From contig OV121087.1 in the NCBI GenBank assembly GCA_921293015.1, positions 7,886,501 through 7,950,500 on the forward strand: a stretch of 64,000 nt of DNA, in the 5' to 3' direction. Below the pieces are notes generated by a model. That model had not been told where the DNA came from. It ran no database searches and saw nothing but the letters and a program-made list of their open reading frames with translations. Each line of letters opens with the position of its first letter. Positions within the stretch are counted from its first letter, which is position 1. This DNA is from Phorcus lineatus (taxonomy: Eukaryota; Mollusca; Gastropoda; Trochida; Trochidae). Of this stretch, positions 22,961 through 35,293 are shown piece by piece. Position numbers and translations under genes: made by a program.

Positions 22961-24126
22961 AGTTAGTATTTGACAATGAAATTGTGTGTATAACCGAAAA
23001 ATAGGAAAGGTGTGATAAACATTCGTTAAAAGGTCTTGCGTGACGTCTTCCACGTGTCACTGAAAATGAATCAGACGTAAATTCTAAATCGTGAACAATT
23101 GGTAGCAGGTTACAGTTATGTTATTGTTCTTTTAAACAATTACCATATAACCATACCATAACAGAACATGACACTGAAAACGACTGCACTATTCACAGAG
23201 AAACACTGTGACATAACGCAAAGTCAAAAGTCCTGACGAAAAAAATCGTTCATAGATCGAAAACGTTTCTTTCTTTGTTGTAACATCATAATGACTGTCG
23301 TCAGCAACCGTCGCAAGCTGTCTGACGCAGCATAGCTGAGGACCCAGTTTTCACTATGACTAAGCGCCAAGATTACACACCACAACCTCACTTGAATCTT
23401 TGAGGATGCTAGCAACTCCGCACAGCGCATTTCCATGCTCAGCCGTAGCGTTCCTTCGCTGTGCATGCGATGTAAGGAGTCCGGTTAAAAATAGCCGTGA
23501 CGATCTTATTGTGACGTCGTTTCACCAGAAAGGGTCGGTACGTCAGTTGGATATCGCCGGTCACAACGAGTAGACAAATTCATTTTATCTTGTCATTCCA
23601 AAATCGATTTCCTGTCTTCATGTTTTAAAAAAGTCGTGCATTAGTGGAAAGGCAGTTAGTTTACCGCTATATTTTGAACAAAAAAACACATTTCCCCCCC
23701 TCAACATTTATGGTAAAGTTACGTGGTGTTATTAAAATTTTACGAAAATCTTAATAAATAATACACAAACATTTAAAAGATGATATATAAAACAAAGCCT
23801 AAGCTTATACCGGGCTTGTGTGTTATTTTAACAAAAATTTAAAATCCAAACATTCCGTTTCGACTGATTTGCATTTATTCATAGCGCCAAATTGCACGCG
23901 CAAATTCCCGCCTAGTGACAGCTAGGATCAAGACCGGCCGGCTCCTCTCCGGTAGTTTAATAGTTGAATTTGCCGCTGAAATATCGATTAGAGGGTCTAC
24001 CGTGTCTTGTCATGTCAGGGCGTATGACTCAATACCGCTCTATATTTTAAACTAAAGTCTTGTGGTATGAATATATGGTGACATCTATGATGTAAAAGAC
24101 GACTGCTAAGAGCAAATCAGCAAATC
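22961..24126. other. Non-coding stretch with a GC-richer patch
   Basis: At 23220-23570 the sequence is GC- and CpG-richer than its surroundings and has an 80-codon minus-strand frame with no recognisable domain. It could be a promoter or exon of an unseen gene. The support is weak. Confidence 0.3.
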
Positions 24127-24181
24127 AAAAAAAAAGGGGGCGGGGGGGGGGGGGGGCGGGGGGGGGGGGGGGGGGGGGGGG
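24127..24181. repeat. Poly-A / poly-G run
   Basis: A9 is followed by 46 bases holding 44 G (G5, C, G15, C, G24; 24136-24181). The run can form G-quadruplexes on the + strand and is likely to be length-uncertain. Confidence 0.9.
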
Positions 24182-27157
24182 AATCTGGGCTTTGAAACCC
24201 AATTTTGATTTTCTTTTAACAAGGTGCCTTTTAATTGAGGTATAAACGAGGTAACACATATAATCATGAATGATATTTTCTAGCATGAATATTTCACTGT
24301 ACAGTTTCTGGGTTTTTTTATGTTAGAATAACCAACAGAATAGATTGGGAATCGAGTTTGTCTATGTCTATATCCATATTTGTTAAGACAGTCAATTTTT
24401 TTTTATCAAAACGTGTTTAGCTTACTGTCAAAGTACCTTTGATGTATTTCATTGAATTTTATTATATCTAGTAAAAGCAACAACAGTAATGATAAAAACA
24501 GTAAATTTAAAAAATACTTTTTACAGACTGTCATTCTACCTTTGATGTTTGTAATTGAAATTCTACATTTAGTTAAAGCAACAATAATCATAATCATAGC
24601 ATACATTTTAAAATTTATGCAGCTCTAACTATCTATCACGAATTATCCAGTGTGTATAGATATGAAAGAATGTAAGTCTTCGGTGTAAATCAAATAAAGT
24701 GAAAATATCAATCTTCTTGTGTTATAACACGAACTTCATAGCTGATATCTTTATAAATATTAACCCGATGATGGCGGTGACGAAACATTGCTTTCTCTCC
24801 ATGAACTATTGATTTTTTAGCGGCACGCAATCCTGACAATTCGTTAACTTAGCAGCAAATGATTAGCGGTTTCACAATGTAAGATTAGTATACCATAGTT
24901 CCGCAGTCGAGCTTTTATAACGTATCAACCTTCATCCCACGTCGTCGGGTTTTGCAATTGGCGCCTTTAGTTATTACCAAATCATCTATGCGTATAGGCT
25001 AATACCCAAGAGATTGTGTGAAAAAAATGGGGTTTTTTTTCCCTTTTTGGTTTATATTCCTGGATTTTATCATCTATTTCCATCAATAGGTTGTATTTAA
25101 AAAATATATTCATAATGATATATTTTCGACAAATGCAAATTCGAAAATGTGATCTATCAAAATATGAGACGGCCCAAGAGAATAACATATAGCCTGTCTA
25201 ACAGTCTACAATGGTTATATTTTATCATTCAAAATTATCACAGAGGATAAAGATTGAAAAAGACTAAGCTTTGTCAGAATCTAATCATCATTCCTTGAGT
25301 TTCCATTTAATATATTCAATTGAAATGAATTTCAGCGAGTCTAGCCTACCTTAATATCACCAAACAAAGCATCGCTAACGACTGACATGATTTTTGGAAA
25401 TTCAACATACAAACTCATCGATAATACATGTTTATTTCCTTTAAAGGTACCTAGATCTCTATACAATATACCTTGCAAGTTGATTATGGAAACGAAGTTT
25501 TTCAAAAAATATTTCAACGTGAGCATGACGGCCATACTTTAACATTAACCTTTGTCTGATAGAATTGGTGATTAAAGCACGGAGAGGATCTCCCTGGAAT
25601 ATAGATTCAAACTTAGCTGTCTCCTTAGTCTTCATTAAAAGGTGATTTTTCTACAAATAATGCTAATTACCTCGTTAACCTCGTGATTCAAGAATTACTC
25701 ATATCTCTAAACTAAGTTCTCAAGAGTACCCGGTTAATTTTTTAAACCGGTGTTGTCTGTGAAGTGCGCTGCGCATTTCTGAGTCAGTGGATGATATCAT
25801 GGTGATTTGGAGCCTCATTTTCAGTTGATGACTTATCGCACGTCGATTAACTGATTATGATGCGCAATACACGATATAAAAGGATATACGTTTAAAAGAA
25901 TCGTGTATATTAACGATAATCTTATGAAATCTCAACTTTTTGTCGGTCGTGTGAATTGTTTTCTAATTATTGTTTCTTTGTTATCAATTAAATAACTGAT
26001 GATTCATATTGACTTCGTTAACCTACAAAAATATGAATTATTTGTTAACATAATATTTCTCTTCGAAATATATATATTTTAGAAGAATTTCAGAAACAAA
26101 GATATTCACGATAAATACTTTTAGATTTGAAAGAAGAAATATTTGCGGATAAAAATCTTTTTTGGTCTATATCTTTGTAAAAGCTCTTAATCATATATTT
26201 GGTTTCGTCAGCAAGAAATGTTTTCATAAAAACGTCCTAGAATATTGGTCAAGCACGTGTATATATTTATGTTGAAACGTTTTGGTTAGATATTTTTGCA
26301 TTAAGAAATACTCCCGAGAGATTCTACGCCAGGCATTCCCAACGTCCAGGCGATACATTCTGTAAGCATGCTTGGGCATTATGTAAAGCCCGGCCGGGTC
26401 CGCCCTCAAGTTAGTATGGATCCCCTAGCTCTAGACACGATGTCTGGTCTGTTGAGGGGGGTCAAGTTTCTTTGCAATTGTTAGCGGCTTCCGTGACAAA
26501 ACCATCGATAACAGGCTAACGGAACTGCAGTGCAAGATAAAAACAAAGATGTATGTGTTTTGTAATGAGTTACAGCATGTAAATTAGAAGATTAAGTGAA
26601 AATGACGTTTATGTTATATTACCCTGGAATAATAATGAAAACGGTACAGACGTTTTACTTTTGATTCAATTGAAAAATGATATATATGCGTTTTGTAATG
26701 CGTCATAGCACTCAGAAACAATGTATGCTGATACAATTAAGATAAGAGCCAATGATTATGGAGTTGTACATCGAAAACAGAACGATAGTCAGTTTTAAGA
26801 ATTATTTGCGATAAACATTTGTCACGATTCGTAAGATAAGTCACAATTTTAAAACTAAACGTGAAGTTATAATAAGTTTTTTATAACTTGGAATGAACTC
26901 ACGATAAAATCGGCATTACTATAGGACACACTCAATGATCAAATCAAAATATGCTTATATACACAAAAGAGTTCACATTGAAGAATAATCGAGGGAATAG
27001 GCTGAATACATGTTCACGACTTTCCTTTTTCCTCACAAGTAATTTGCATTATGTAAATTAATCGTCAGTCACCAAAGTTACCCCTGTGAACAACAAAAAG
27101 CTCGAATTAAATACGACCAGATGTAGGACTATGTCTCCGACTCAAATTTACAAAAGA
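24182..27157. other. AT-rich gene-free stretch
   Basis: No supported gene. A two-copy duplication with about 103-bp spacing lies at 24423-24610 (shared ACCTTTGATGT and AAAGCAACAA blocks). The stretch 26300-26530 is GC-richer without recognisable content. Confidence 0.45.
24423..24610. repeat. Two-copy 103-bp tandem duplication, diverged
   Basis: Copies carry CTGTCA...ACCTTTGATGT, then ATTGAA, then TAAAGCAACAA, at about 24425 and 24528. They have substantial substitutions. Confidence 0.6.
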
Positions 27158-27309
27158 CAGTGGCGGATCCAAGGGTGAAGGGGGTGGGGGAATGTGGCTC
27201 AGGGTGTTCGAATCACCCCCATTCCAATTTGGATTTTTTTTTCGAAGATCGACCGTATAATTTGCGACTATTGACGGCGAACAGGAAGATATTCTTTGAT
27301 CCGCCACTG
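27158..27309. mobile_element. Short MITE with CAGTGGCGGATC termini, 152 bp
   Basis: The left end CAGTGGCGGATC (27158-27169) is matched by GATCCGCCACTG (27298-27309), a perfect 12-bp terminal inverted repeat. Termini beginning CAGTGGCG suggest a hAT-type non-autonomous element. The flanking 8-mers do not match, so the target duplication is lost or the class is different. Confidence 0.7.
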
Positions 27310-29660
27310 AAACGTTCCCTTTCACATGCACAATCAGATGAATAAATAAAGACGTGCAATCGCGCACTATATGTATTGATGCTGTTAGTTGAATGCGAAA
27401 AATCGTGCCTAGATATAGTATTGCGGGTATGCATTTTTGCGAGGTTATTTCTCTTATATGTTTGAACTAAAATGATTATGGCATGTTACAGATAGTATAA
27501 ATGTGCATAAACGGGGTCCACTTTAAGCTTTAAATCTCATCTTAACTTTAAATCTGGGTGTCCTTCTGTCCCCTTGCAGCTCAATGTAACTACAATTTCT
27601 TATATAAAGTTACTCCTGCTTCATGACTGTGTATAAATTGAATAGGAGTCTTAAATACAGTCTAGGTCCTCATTCAGCAAGTCGAGATTTTCCTGAAATT
27701 AGGAGTATGAAGAAAAGAATATAATTGATGAAGGAACAGTAAATTATTAGAATATTTCATAGACTAAATTTTAGTCTAGCATAAACTAGTTGGGTTTTTG
27801 CCTCCCCAACAGACACACACGGGTTCAACGTTCATTATTGGATCAGACAGACAGACAAAGGGATTTACAAAAAATTACTTACTTACTTACTTTGTGTACA
27901 CGATAAAATATGATACATGAAAAATGTATATCAACATGAAATATATCTAGTGACAGAAATATATGTCTCTCAATCACACTGTATGGCCACTACAACGCTG
28001 CATCGATCTCGTCAGATCACAGGTGACACTTCACAACAGGTGCGCGCTACATATTCGATTACATATGACATATATGATCAGGGGTTTAGAGACAGCCGCA
28101 AAATTGATTCTGTTGTTATTTTCATAAGCCAGTGACATACAATAAATAAATACTTAGATTTTTGCTCTCGGTATTGTATATGGTTGCTTATTCCGTTATC
28201 ACTTTATTTTTTGAAAAAGGATGGATGAAAACATATTTACAATATGCTTAATTGAGGACTAATTAAGTATACACAAAGTACGTTAAATTTCGCACAAGAT
28301 AAAAATAAAATTGGGTACAAGATAATTGCAACTTGGATATGAAAATAATTTTTAAAAATCATGCTACGCCTCGCCAAAAGGGGATACAAAACTATAAAAT
28401 ATTACCTATATATAGACATTTACGTGGTATTAATGTTGCTATAGTTAAACAATACAACAACATGAAAAATGATAATGCCTCAAAACTGTTATCTTGTGTT
28501 TTTTAAAACACATTGGCTCTATAGCTAATCAGTTTTTCATTATGAATTATATACGGTTATATAATTGCATTTAAAAAAATACCAGGTTTATCACATGAAA
28601 TGAGTCATTACAAAACACACAAGAAACATAACAGTGAAATAAAAATTGTCTTCTCAAGATGTCAGCATTCAATTGATTTGCTTGACATATATATATCCTC
28701 ACACCAACGTATCTGTTTTATAATCAATAAATGCATTTTAACTAAAAACATTTGAAATAATAGCTATAGTCTTTCCTCCACTTACCCTTTCCCCAACTAA
28801 CCACAATCTCCGTGTACACCAACCCTCAATACGCAATATTACGCAATTAGTCTCAATATGGGTTACACTGCCTATTCCCATTTGTCGCAGTCCTTGTAAT
28901 AAAGGCGCTGACTTTAACTCCTGCTTGGTAAAGATTTACTTTAAAACCTATACAAAAAGTTGCCTTCACGGCTGACAGAAATTCATTCTATACCATTTGC
29001 TGGATAAAGTTTTTTCTCGCTTACAATGAATAGTTGCATATATGCAATAAACACGTTGACAGTTCTTGGTGGATGAATATATATGTGTATATATATACAA
29101 CGGAAAGGTGTTTTTATTGAAATTAAGAATTGTATGATTCTGAACATGAAAAAGACAGAATATCTTCATTATAGCTGCATTCATCGCAAGAAGCAAGATG
29201 ACTTTAACTTTCTTGCTTGATAAGAGCATTTTTATCTTTACTTAATAGTCCCATGAATGGAAAATGTGACAGACACTTGCTTGATAATGCAATTCGTTCA
29301 TTAGATATACTTAGCATTATTTCAAAAAAATATCTTCAAACTGGTTAATCATAAAACTTGTTCTCCCTTGAGCTACACTTTCTAAAGTGACTTTGAAAGA
29401 TTGAGAAAAATTAAAATGATCCTAGAACCAGATACGTGTTACCACCTCAAAATATCGTAGAAGTTCCAACAATGCTCTTTGACATTTCCTGTACAGTGAA
29501 GAGTTTGTGATTCACAGGCGCTATTTTTATTTGGGCTGATTCAAGATTCAGCAAATAGCAACCAGATCAGGTAATGTCTAAGTGGATGATTCACCTGCTG
29601 TATGCAGTGTTATGGTCTGTTTAATCATATATTTCTTGTTGAGATATTGAATAAAAAAAC
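27310..29660. other. AT-rich gene-free stretch
   Basis: No supported gene. A short TTAC microsatellite lies at about 27877-27891. A block at 28505-28545 resembles one at 4880-4920 (TTGGCTCTATAGCTAATCAG). Confidence 0.45.
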
Positions 29661-29960
29661 TTCAGATTGTATAATAAGGAATTTGAGAGAAGGTGCACTG
29701 TCTTTGCGATCTCTGTCAGTGCCAAAAGCACCTATCAAACCATACTACTATAGTAATTTAGCTTGAGTTGTTTTGGCTTTGAAGTGCCAGTAGAACAATC
29801 TTTGGAAATATTCAGATTGCACAATAAGGAATTTGAGAGAAGGTGCATGGTCTTTGCGATCTCTGTCAGTGCCAAAAGCACCTATCAAACCATACTACTA
29901 TAGTAATTTAGCTTGAGTTGTTTTGGCTTTGAAGTGCCAGTAGAACAATCTTTGGAAATA
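29661..29960. repeat. Perfectly adjacent 150-bp tandem duplication
   Basis: The copies are 29661-29810 and 29811-29960. They start TTCAGATTG and end TTTGGAAATA and differ at only about four positions, so the duplication is recent. Function unknown. Confidence 0.95.
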
Positions 29961-30760
29961 TTATTTCTTAAAATTTGCCCTCGAAAAATAAATGTTAGTG
30001 CCCAATGCATTATATTTAAACGGTTTAATACCTCATTACTCAATCAGATCATCCATAGGACCATAGTCGTCAAAGAAACTAAGTATCGAGCGAGAATGAC
30101 TGGCAGCCATTTTAATGTGAACACCTTTTAATCATTGAAGGTAGTGGAATGGATTCTCTCAGCTTAACCGAACATCTTACGTCCGTTTGAGAACTACTAA
30201 TATTGATCAAGACTGCCTTGAAATCGGTAACATTTATTTTTGTTTTCGTAAGATCACTTTTTACCTTTTTACCTAAGAAACGTGATACTGCCCATTTACG
30301 GTCATGGTTGTAGACTGCGTTCTTTGTTTTCTCTTAGAACCTTCAAAGAACAAGCTTGTATACATTACATCAGGACACAGTCTCTGTTGTAAACTAAACT
30401 GTAACCTAAATGTAATATTCATGCATCTAAACATAATGTTTCTCTGAAAGGCAAGAACAAAATTTAGTTGGCAAGACCATTTCTCATATTCTGTAAGGCT
30501 CATTTTCAACAATGGTAGGTGATTTACTTTTGAATGATATGATCCAGAGACTATTATGCGCTTAAGTCTTAACTACAGAATCACAAATTTCAAGACTGTT
30601 GAGAATTTGCCTTGTCTTGGATATCAATGCATGGTAAGGATAACTTAGAAATCCAACTAAAAGGAAAATCTACTATTTGCAGCAAATTTTGCCATTCCGA
30701 ATCTATAGAACACAAAACCATCATCTACAACTCCAACGAAGACGTCTGGAACTGAGGGTC
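29961..30760. other. Non-coding spacer
   Basis: No recognisable gene or repeat. Short open frames on both strands have no identifiable domain. Confidence 0.4.
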
Positions 30761-30977
30761 TGTGCTTGTCGTCCAGGCTGCTGCGATTGCCCACTGAAAA
30801 TCATATGAGAAAACTTTTCGCAAATTCGAATTTTGACGGCATGGCAGCACGGTTTAAATCAGCCAGAGATAGAAACTGGTCCAATGTAAAGCCATGCGGG
30901 GGAAGAAGTCAGTTCAATCAAAATAAGTATGCTTGACAACATCAAGTTTTATATACAAGGCTCAATTCATCAGTACA
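30761..30977 (+). repeat. Dispersed repeat, copy 1
   Basis: It shares TGTGCTTGTCG, CAGGCTGCTGCGAT, AATGTAAAGCCATGCGGGGG and CTCAATTCATCAGTACA with 31978-32216 in the same order and orientation. The middle is diverged and shorter. The family is not recognised. Confidence 0.8.
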
Positions 30978-31977
30978 ACACAGCGACACGATCGTCGTTC
31001 ATGAAATGCAGAAAGGTGATATCCATTCACACACGATGTAAATGTCTTTATTCCGATGGAAATCTATATTGCATTTGTCGTAATGAACAAGAGAAACACA
31101 ACCAACACCTTTCTCTTAATAATAGGTTGCAGACATTTTCCGTTTATATCCAGGAATACAGTGCCACGTTTATAAATGGATTTATGTGAACTATATGACA
31201 ATTAATCATTAAGGAGGATGTGGGTGTCTTACACATGTAAAGTTAAAAAAGGATCCCTTTATGGTAGGGTCCTCTGAGTCATTACCAAACCTTTGACCCA
31301 ATGATCCCTGGTCCATTATGCAATAGGAAGGGAACCCTCTCCATTAAAAGAAAACCGGTCAACCTTTAATGCCCGCCCCTGCCCATTATACAAAGTCCAC
31401 TGGGGCCATTTTTTCGATTCAGTGCATGGTTCGTTACGCATTTGTTGAGTTTTCACTATTTTCTCTACTTTATCCCCTACCACTCCCATTATACAAAGCC
31501 CCTGGTCACTGGGACAACTGGGACCATTTGTCTTTGATGCTGACTCGGCTATTGTCATAGTGAGGTTTCTGTATAATGTGAGAAATTCCTTCTTAAAACT
31601 TTTGTAAAATTTACTGTCATATTGATGTTCTATTCCGGTTCTATAGCCTGCTCATATGTTTAAGGGCGTTTCATTTTTTACTGAAGAATATTGAATGAGA
31701 GATGGATATCGATTTCGTTTGATTTTTGTTTGATGTTTTTTTCAGCATACACCTGTTACGCTTCGTCATGATACATTGCATTGATATTGAACTTTTTATT
31801 TCGAAGTTGCAAATACAATCAACGTCTGTGTCGATCTTTTTCATATGACTGTTTATAGTGTTATAGTATTTCGAAAGATAAGCATTCCATCATTTCAACA
31901 TCTTCCACCACATGGCCTATGCTTGCGCAGTTACAATGACTTGCTGAGATAGGCCATGCTGCATTTCCCTAACTTTC
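30978..31977. other. Sequence between the two dispersed-repeat copies
   Basis: No supported gene. It holds a twice-seen CCCATTATACAAAG block (about 31382 and 31487) and, at its right end, a perfect 10-bp inverted repeat (31911-31958). Confidence 0.4.
31911..31958. repeat. Perfect 10-bp inverted repeat
   Basis: CATGGCCTAT (31911-31920) pairs with ATAGGCCATG (31949-31958), with a 28-nt loop. It lies just outside the second dispersed-repeat copy. Confidence 0.7.
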
Positions 31978-32216
31978 TGTGCTTGTCGTACAGGCTGCTG
32001 CGATAGCCCAATGAAAATCCTATGAGAAATGAAAAACCTTTCGCCGAAGAGGGCGCTGCACTAATAAAACACGAATTTTTGTTAAAATCAAGGTTTAAAT
32101 CGGCAAGATAGAAACTGGTTTAATGTAAAGCCATGCGGGGGAAGTAGTCAGTTCAATCAAAATGATTATGCTTGACAACATCACGTTTAATATACAGGGC
32201 TCAATTCATCAGTACA
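31978..32216 (+). repeat. Dispersed repeat, copy 2
   Basis: This is the second copy of the repeat at 30761-30977. It is about 22 bp longer, with the extra sequence in the middle (around GAGGGCGCTGCAC). Confidence 0.8.
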
Positions 32217-34013
32217 CTTAATGCAATTGTGATCAAACAAACTCATTTTTCTAGCTGAAATGTGTAATTGACCCAAGCATATAAAGTCTTGTGGAAAGAG
32301 TCACGGAAACATATTCTTCAAAATATCCTCACAAGTCATTCGGTAAAAATCGTTCATAATAAAAATAATTCATTCGTATAAACTTCAAAACTTTTATCTT
32401 AACATTGTACCAAGTTTCATATGTGCTTTTTACCTGAAGTTGAACTAATATATTCTCATATAATCACTTTTGCCAAGCAACTTAATTGAACTGATAATTC
32501 TTACCGAGCGAAAACATTACCACTTGAGTTTCATTTCGAGCAAAATCGCGACATCATATCTTTACATTGTCAAGTTGTCTCTATAATATGATTATCACTT
32601 AATTCTACTTTCTCAGCAACACTCAGTTCTTTCCAATTGAATAATGGTGAAATATCATGGAGGTGGGATATATGATATGGTGAAATATATTGTATGTTTT
32701 GATGAGATATACGTTATGAAGATCTATGACATGATATGCTAACATATGGAAATATATGACAGATATGATAACATAATATGATAATACACAATATGCTACA
32801 TGCATTGTGCAAATGTGTGAATATTGTAGCTACTATATTTACTGCAGGTCTGTGTTTTTGAGAATTTAATTAAGATTGGTTGATTAATTTAAACACTACT
32901 GAAAACATTTGGCAAATTTGACTCCATCAAAACACAAAATGTACTTTTAATGTCTTGAACGTCAGGACAATCTCCCACCGCATTACGTACGTTTCATAAT
33001 TCCAACAAATATGCAAGTATAACGTTATCCTAAAACAAAATCTGAGGCATATTCCGAATATAAACCACTCATCGCATAAAGTAATGACGTCATCGAGAAT
33101 GGTGTACTTTGGTTTTCAGGACATCAAGGGAAATAAGTTTGTTGTTTTATCAGAGATTCCCCTAAGCCGTGCTAAACATAACACATACGCCATCGATACA
33201 AAGTGTTTAGTCTAATAACCCGGGGGTTAGAAAGAAAAAGGTTTCTTTCTGCAGTGAAGGACTATTAATGATAAACATAACTATTCATGATTAATGTTTT
33301 AACACCTTATAATGCCCTTTTAAGAAAATTGTTAAATATTGCATTTTAGTGCTTTTTTTCAGAAGATGAAAAATTCCCAGCCTTAAGAAAAATCATCTGT
33401 CACTCAAGTGTATTTTATATAGGCCTAGATTTTATCCTTTCAAAACGAGAAAAATGATTTATATAAATACGTTTAAAACCAAAATTGCCAATACATAAGC
33501 TAAATCACATACAAGGTTGAAGAGCCAACGAACAATACAATCTCATTAAAATCAGGTCGAACCATGCTGCAAGACACGCGGGTTATAGATAAGCATGCTT
33601 CTGTGAACATGCTTCTATACAAGAAATTCGAGATAATAGTTAACAGAATTCTCATTTCACCAACTCTCTACAAGTTTATCTATGTATATGAAAACTTTTT
33701 ATTAAAGTCATTTATGATATGGTTATATTTTGGATTAAACTATCTGCGATAGTACATGCAAATTCTTGTATCTTTCTCTATTTTAGATAGCGTTATATAA
33801 CAATGTTACATTTGTTCACCGTGTCCGAATGACATGCATTTCAAATATTTTCATATCTATTTCAAAGATATTTTGACGATTGAACATGCTTGTTAAAAGC
33901 TTTATTTAAAATCGAGACTGCTCAGCCTCACTGCTGCGACATTTTTTTTAGCATTTCACCAGATATGTTCAATATTCATATTCGATAGATGTTAATTTTC
34001 AATCCCTGTCCAG
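32217..34013. other. AT-rich gene-free stretch
   Basis: No supported gene. At 32640-32815 the sequence is low-complexity, with many GATATG/ATATG words. Confidence 0.4.
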
Positions 34014-34214
34014 CAAGACATTTCAACTGGGTTCTTCAGTGAGCTGATGGATGCGACAGATGGCCTGAAAAGTGTGAGTCAGAGTATCGATGAAACATAG
34101 AGCGGGAAAGACTGGGCTAAACTCCTCACATCGTCGTCTCGAGCTTTATACCTAACCAAGGCCGCCAAAGCCGCATTCACCATACCAAAGGCTGCTCTCC
34201 AACTCGCCGACTAG
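34014..34214 (+). pseudogene. Exon-like coding fragment of unknown family, one in-frame stop
   Basis: A 3' splice-site-like run ends in CCTGTCCAG at 34013. The sequence after it suddenly becomes GC-richer and codon-like. The frame from 34014 reads QDISTGFFSELMDATDGLK, then a serine-rich part, TAG at 34098-34100, then SGKDWAKLLTSSSRALY and an alanine/lysine-rich amphipathic end closing at 34212-34214. Apart from that one stop it is open for 67 codons. I do not recognise the family. It may be a decayed last exon of a host gene or a captured fragment. Chance cannot be excluded, but the composition change and the splice site argue against it. Confidence 0.4.
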
Positions 34215-34380
34215 CAAGCAAGCGAGCGCCCAGACGCCCAGTTCGGAATATAGAGGGCGCTACTGTGCTAATTAGCTCGGTCTGAAATTCACAACCATAC
34301 CGAGGCAGAAATCTTTTGTCATGGCGGGACAGTAAGGCGCACATGTCTTCCGAAGATTATTTGACGTAACCTTTGATCAA
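34215..34380 (+). promoter_or_regulatory. Candidate first exon / promoter patch A
   Basis: The patch is moderately GC-rich (GAGGGCGCTAC, CATGGCGGGAC) and ends in a good splice donor, CAA then GTAAGT at 34381. It could be a 5'UTR exon of the downstream brat-type gene, about 20.8 kb ahead of its coding exon. This is inference only. Confidence 0.3.
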
Positions 34381-34920
34381 GTAAGTTACCTCAACGATCG
34401 GAAACTTGTACGATCTTTGTTTGATTTTGTGGCGATTGTATATCTGTATATTCGCTGACATTCGCGGATTCGGGAGCACGATTTCGACTGTCGTTCCTTT
34501 ATGTGCTAGAACATGGCGTATTTGTTTTGCAGTGTTCGTAGACAATGACTCAGGGAGTAACATTTTCACGATCGGCTGTTTACGAGATTTACTTTATCAA
34601 TTATGACGAGGATTTGATTCTGGGTGTTACATTTGTAAGTTTGTTGACTTTTCAACCCTGTTTGATGTGAGGAAAATGTCATTGTTTTGATTTTCTCAAG
34701 TTGATTTCAGACAAGGCACCTTCTTACAGCCGATTTGATTGGCTAAGCCAGTTATGTCTATTTCTAACAGTGTAACTTTTTGTCACATTGTTGGATTTTC
34801 GCGCACATGTTCATAACGTTATGTTTGATAAATGTCACATTTCCCAGATATTGTATGCGGACAAGGTATGGTATTTCAGTTACTAAGCATATGTTGACAA
34901 AGCGAGGGGATCTACAGTTC

Positions 34921-35293
34921 TATAAATAGACATTGGACCAGAGAGTCGTCACGTCATGTATGGAAACTCGCAGCGATTTCTTCTGACCTTTCTCGCAGTG
35001 AGCCATACTCAAACTAACCAACGTTTTTCAAAATGACGTTAGCTCCCAAAATGAACCGAAGACATTGAAGGGTTTTAAAGTTTCCAGCTAACGGATAAGC
35101 ATTGATAAAAGCGCGGGTCAAAGCTTTGTGTTCGGTTCTCGTTAGTCGAGTAAACAAAGAACCTCCACAAAGAAGAAGGCAGCATGCAGTGAAACTCAAT
35201 ACAGCGCTGGCTGCAAACCCCCTCGGCCTTTGTCACTCATTTCACAGTGCACTCTCAGTTCAAATTCGTTCAGGATAGCGTCTGATTTGGATT
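34921..35293 (+). promoter_or_regulatory. Candidate TATA promoter and first exon B
   Basis: TATAAATAG at 34921-34929 is followed about 30 bp later by GTCACGTCATG, a plausible start region. The sequence then stays GC-richer until a donor, ATT then GTAAGT at 35294. No long open frame lies inside, so it would be a non-coding 5' exon, perhaps of the brat-type gene. There is no direct evidence of transcription. Confidence 0.35.

Noticed and set aside
23224-23466. 80-codon minus-strand frame in a GC-richer patch
   Set aside because: The patch may be a promoter or exon, but the peptide matches nothing and the frame could be a by-product of the higher GC content.
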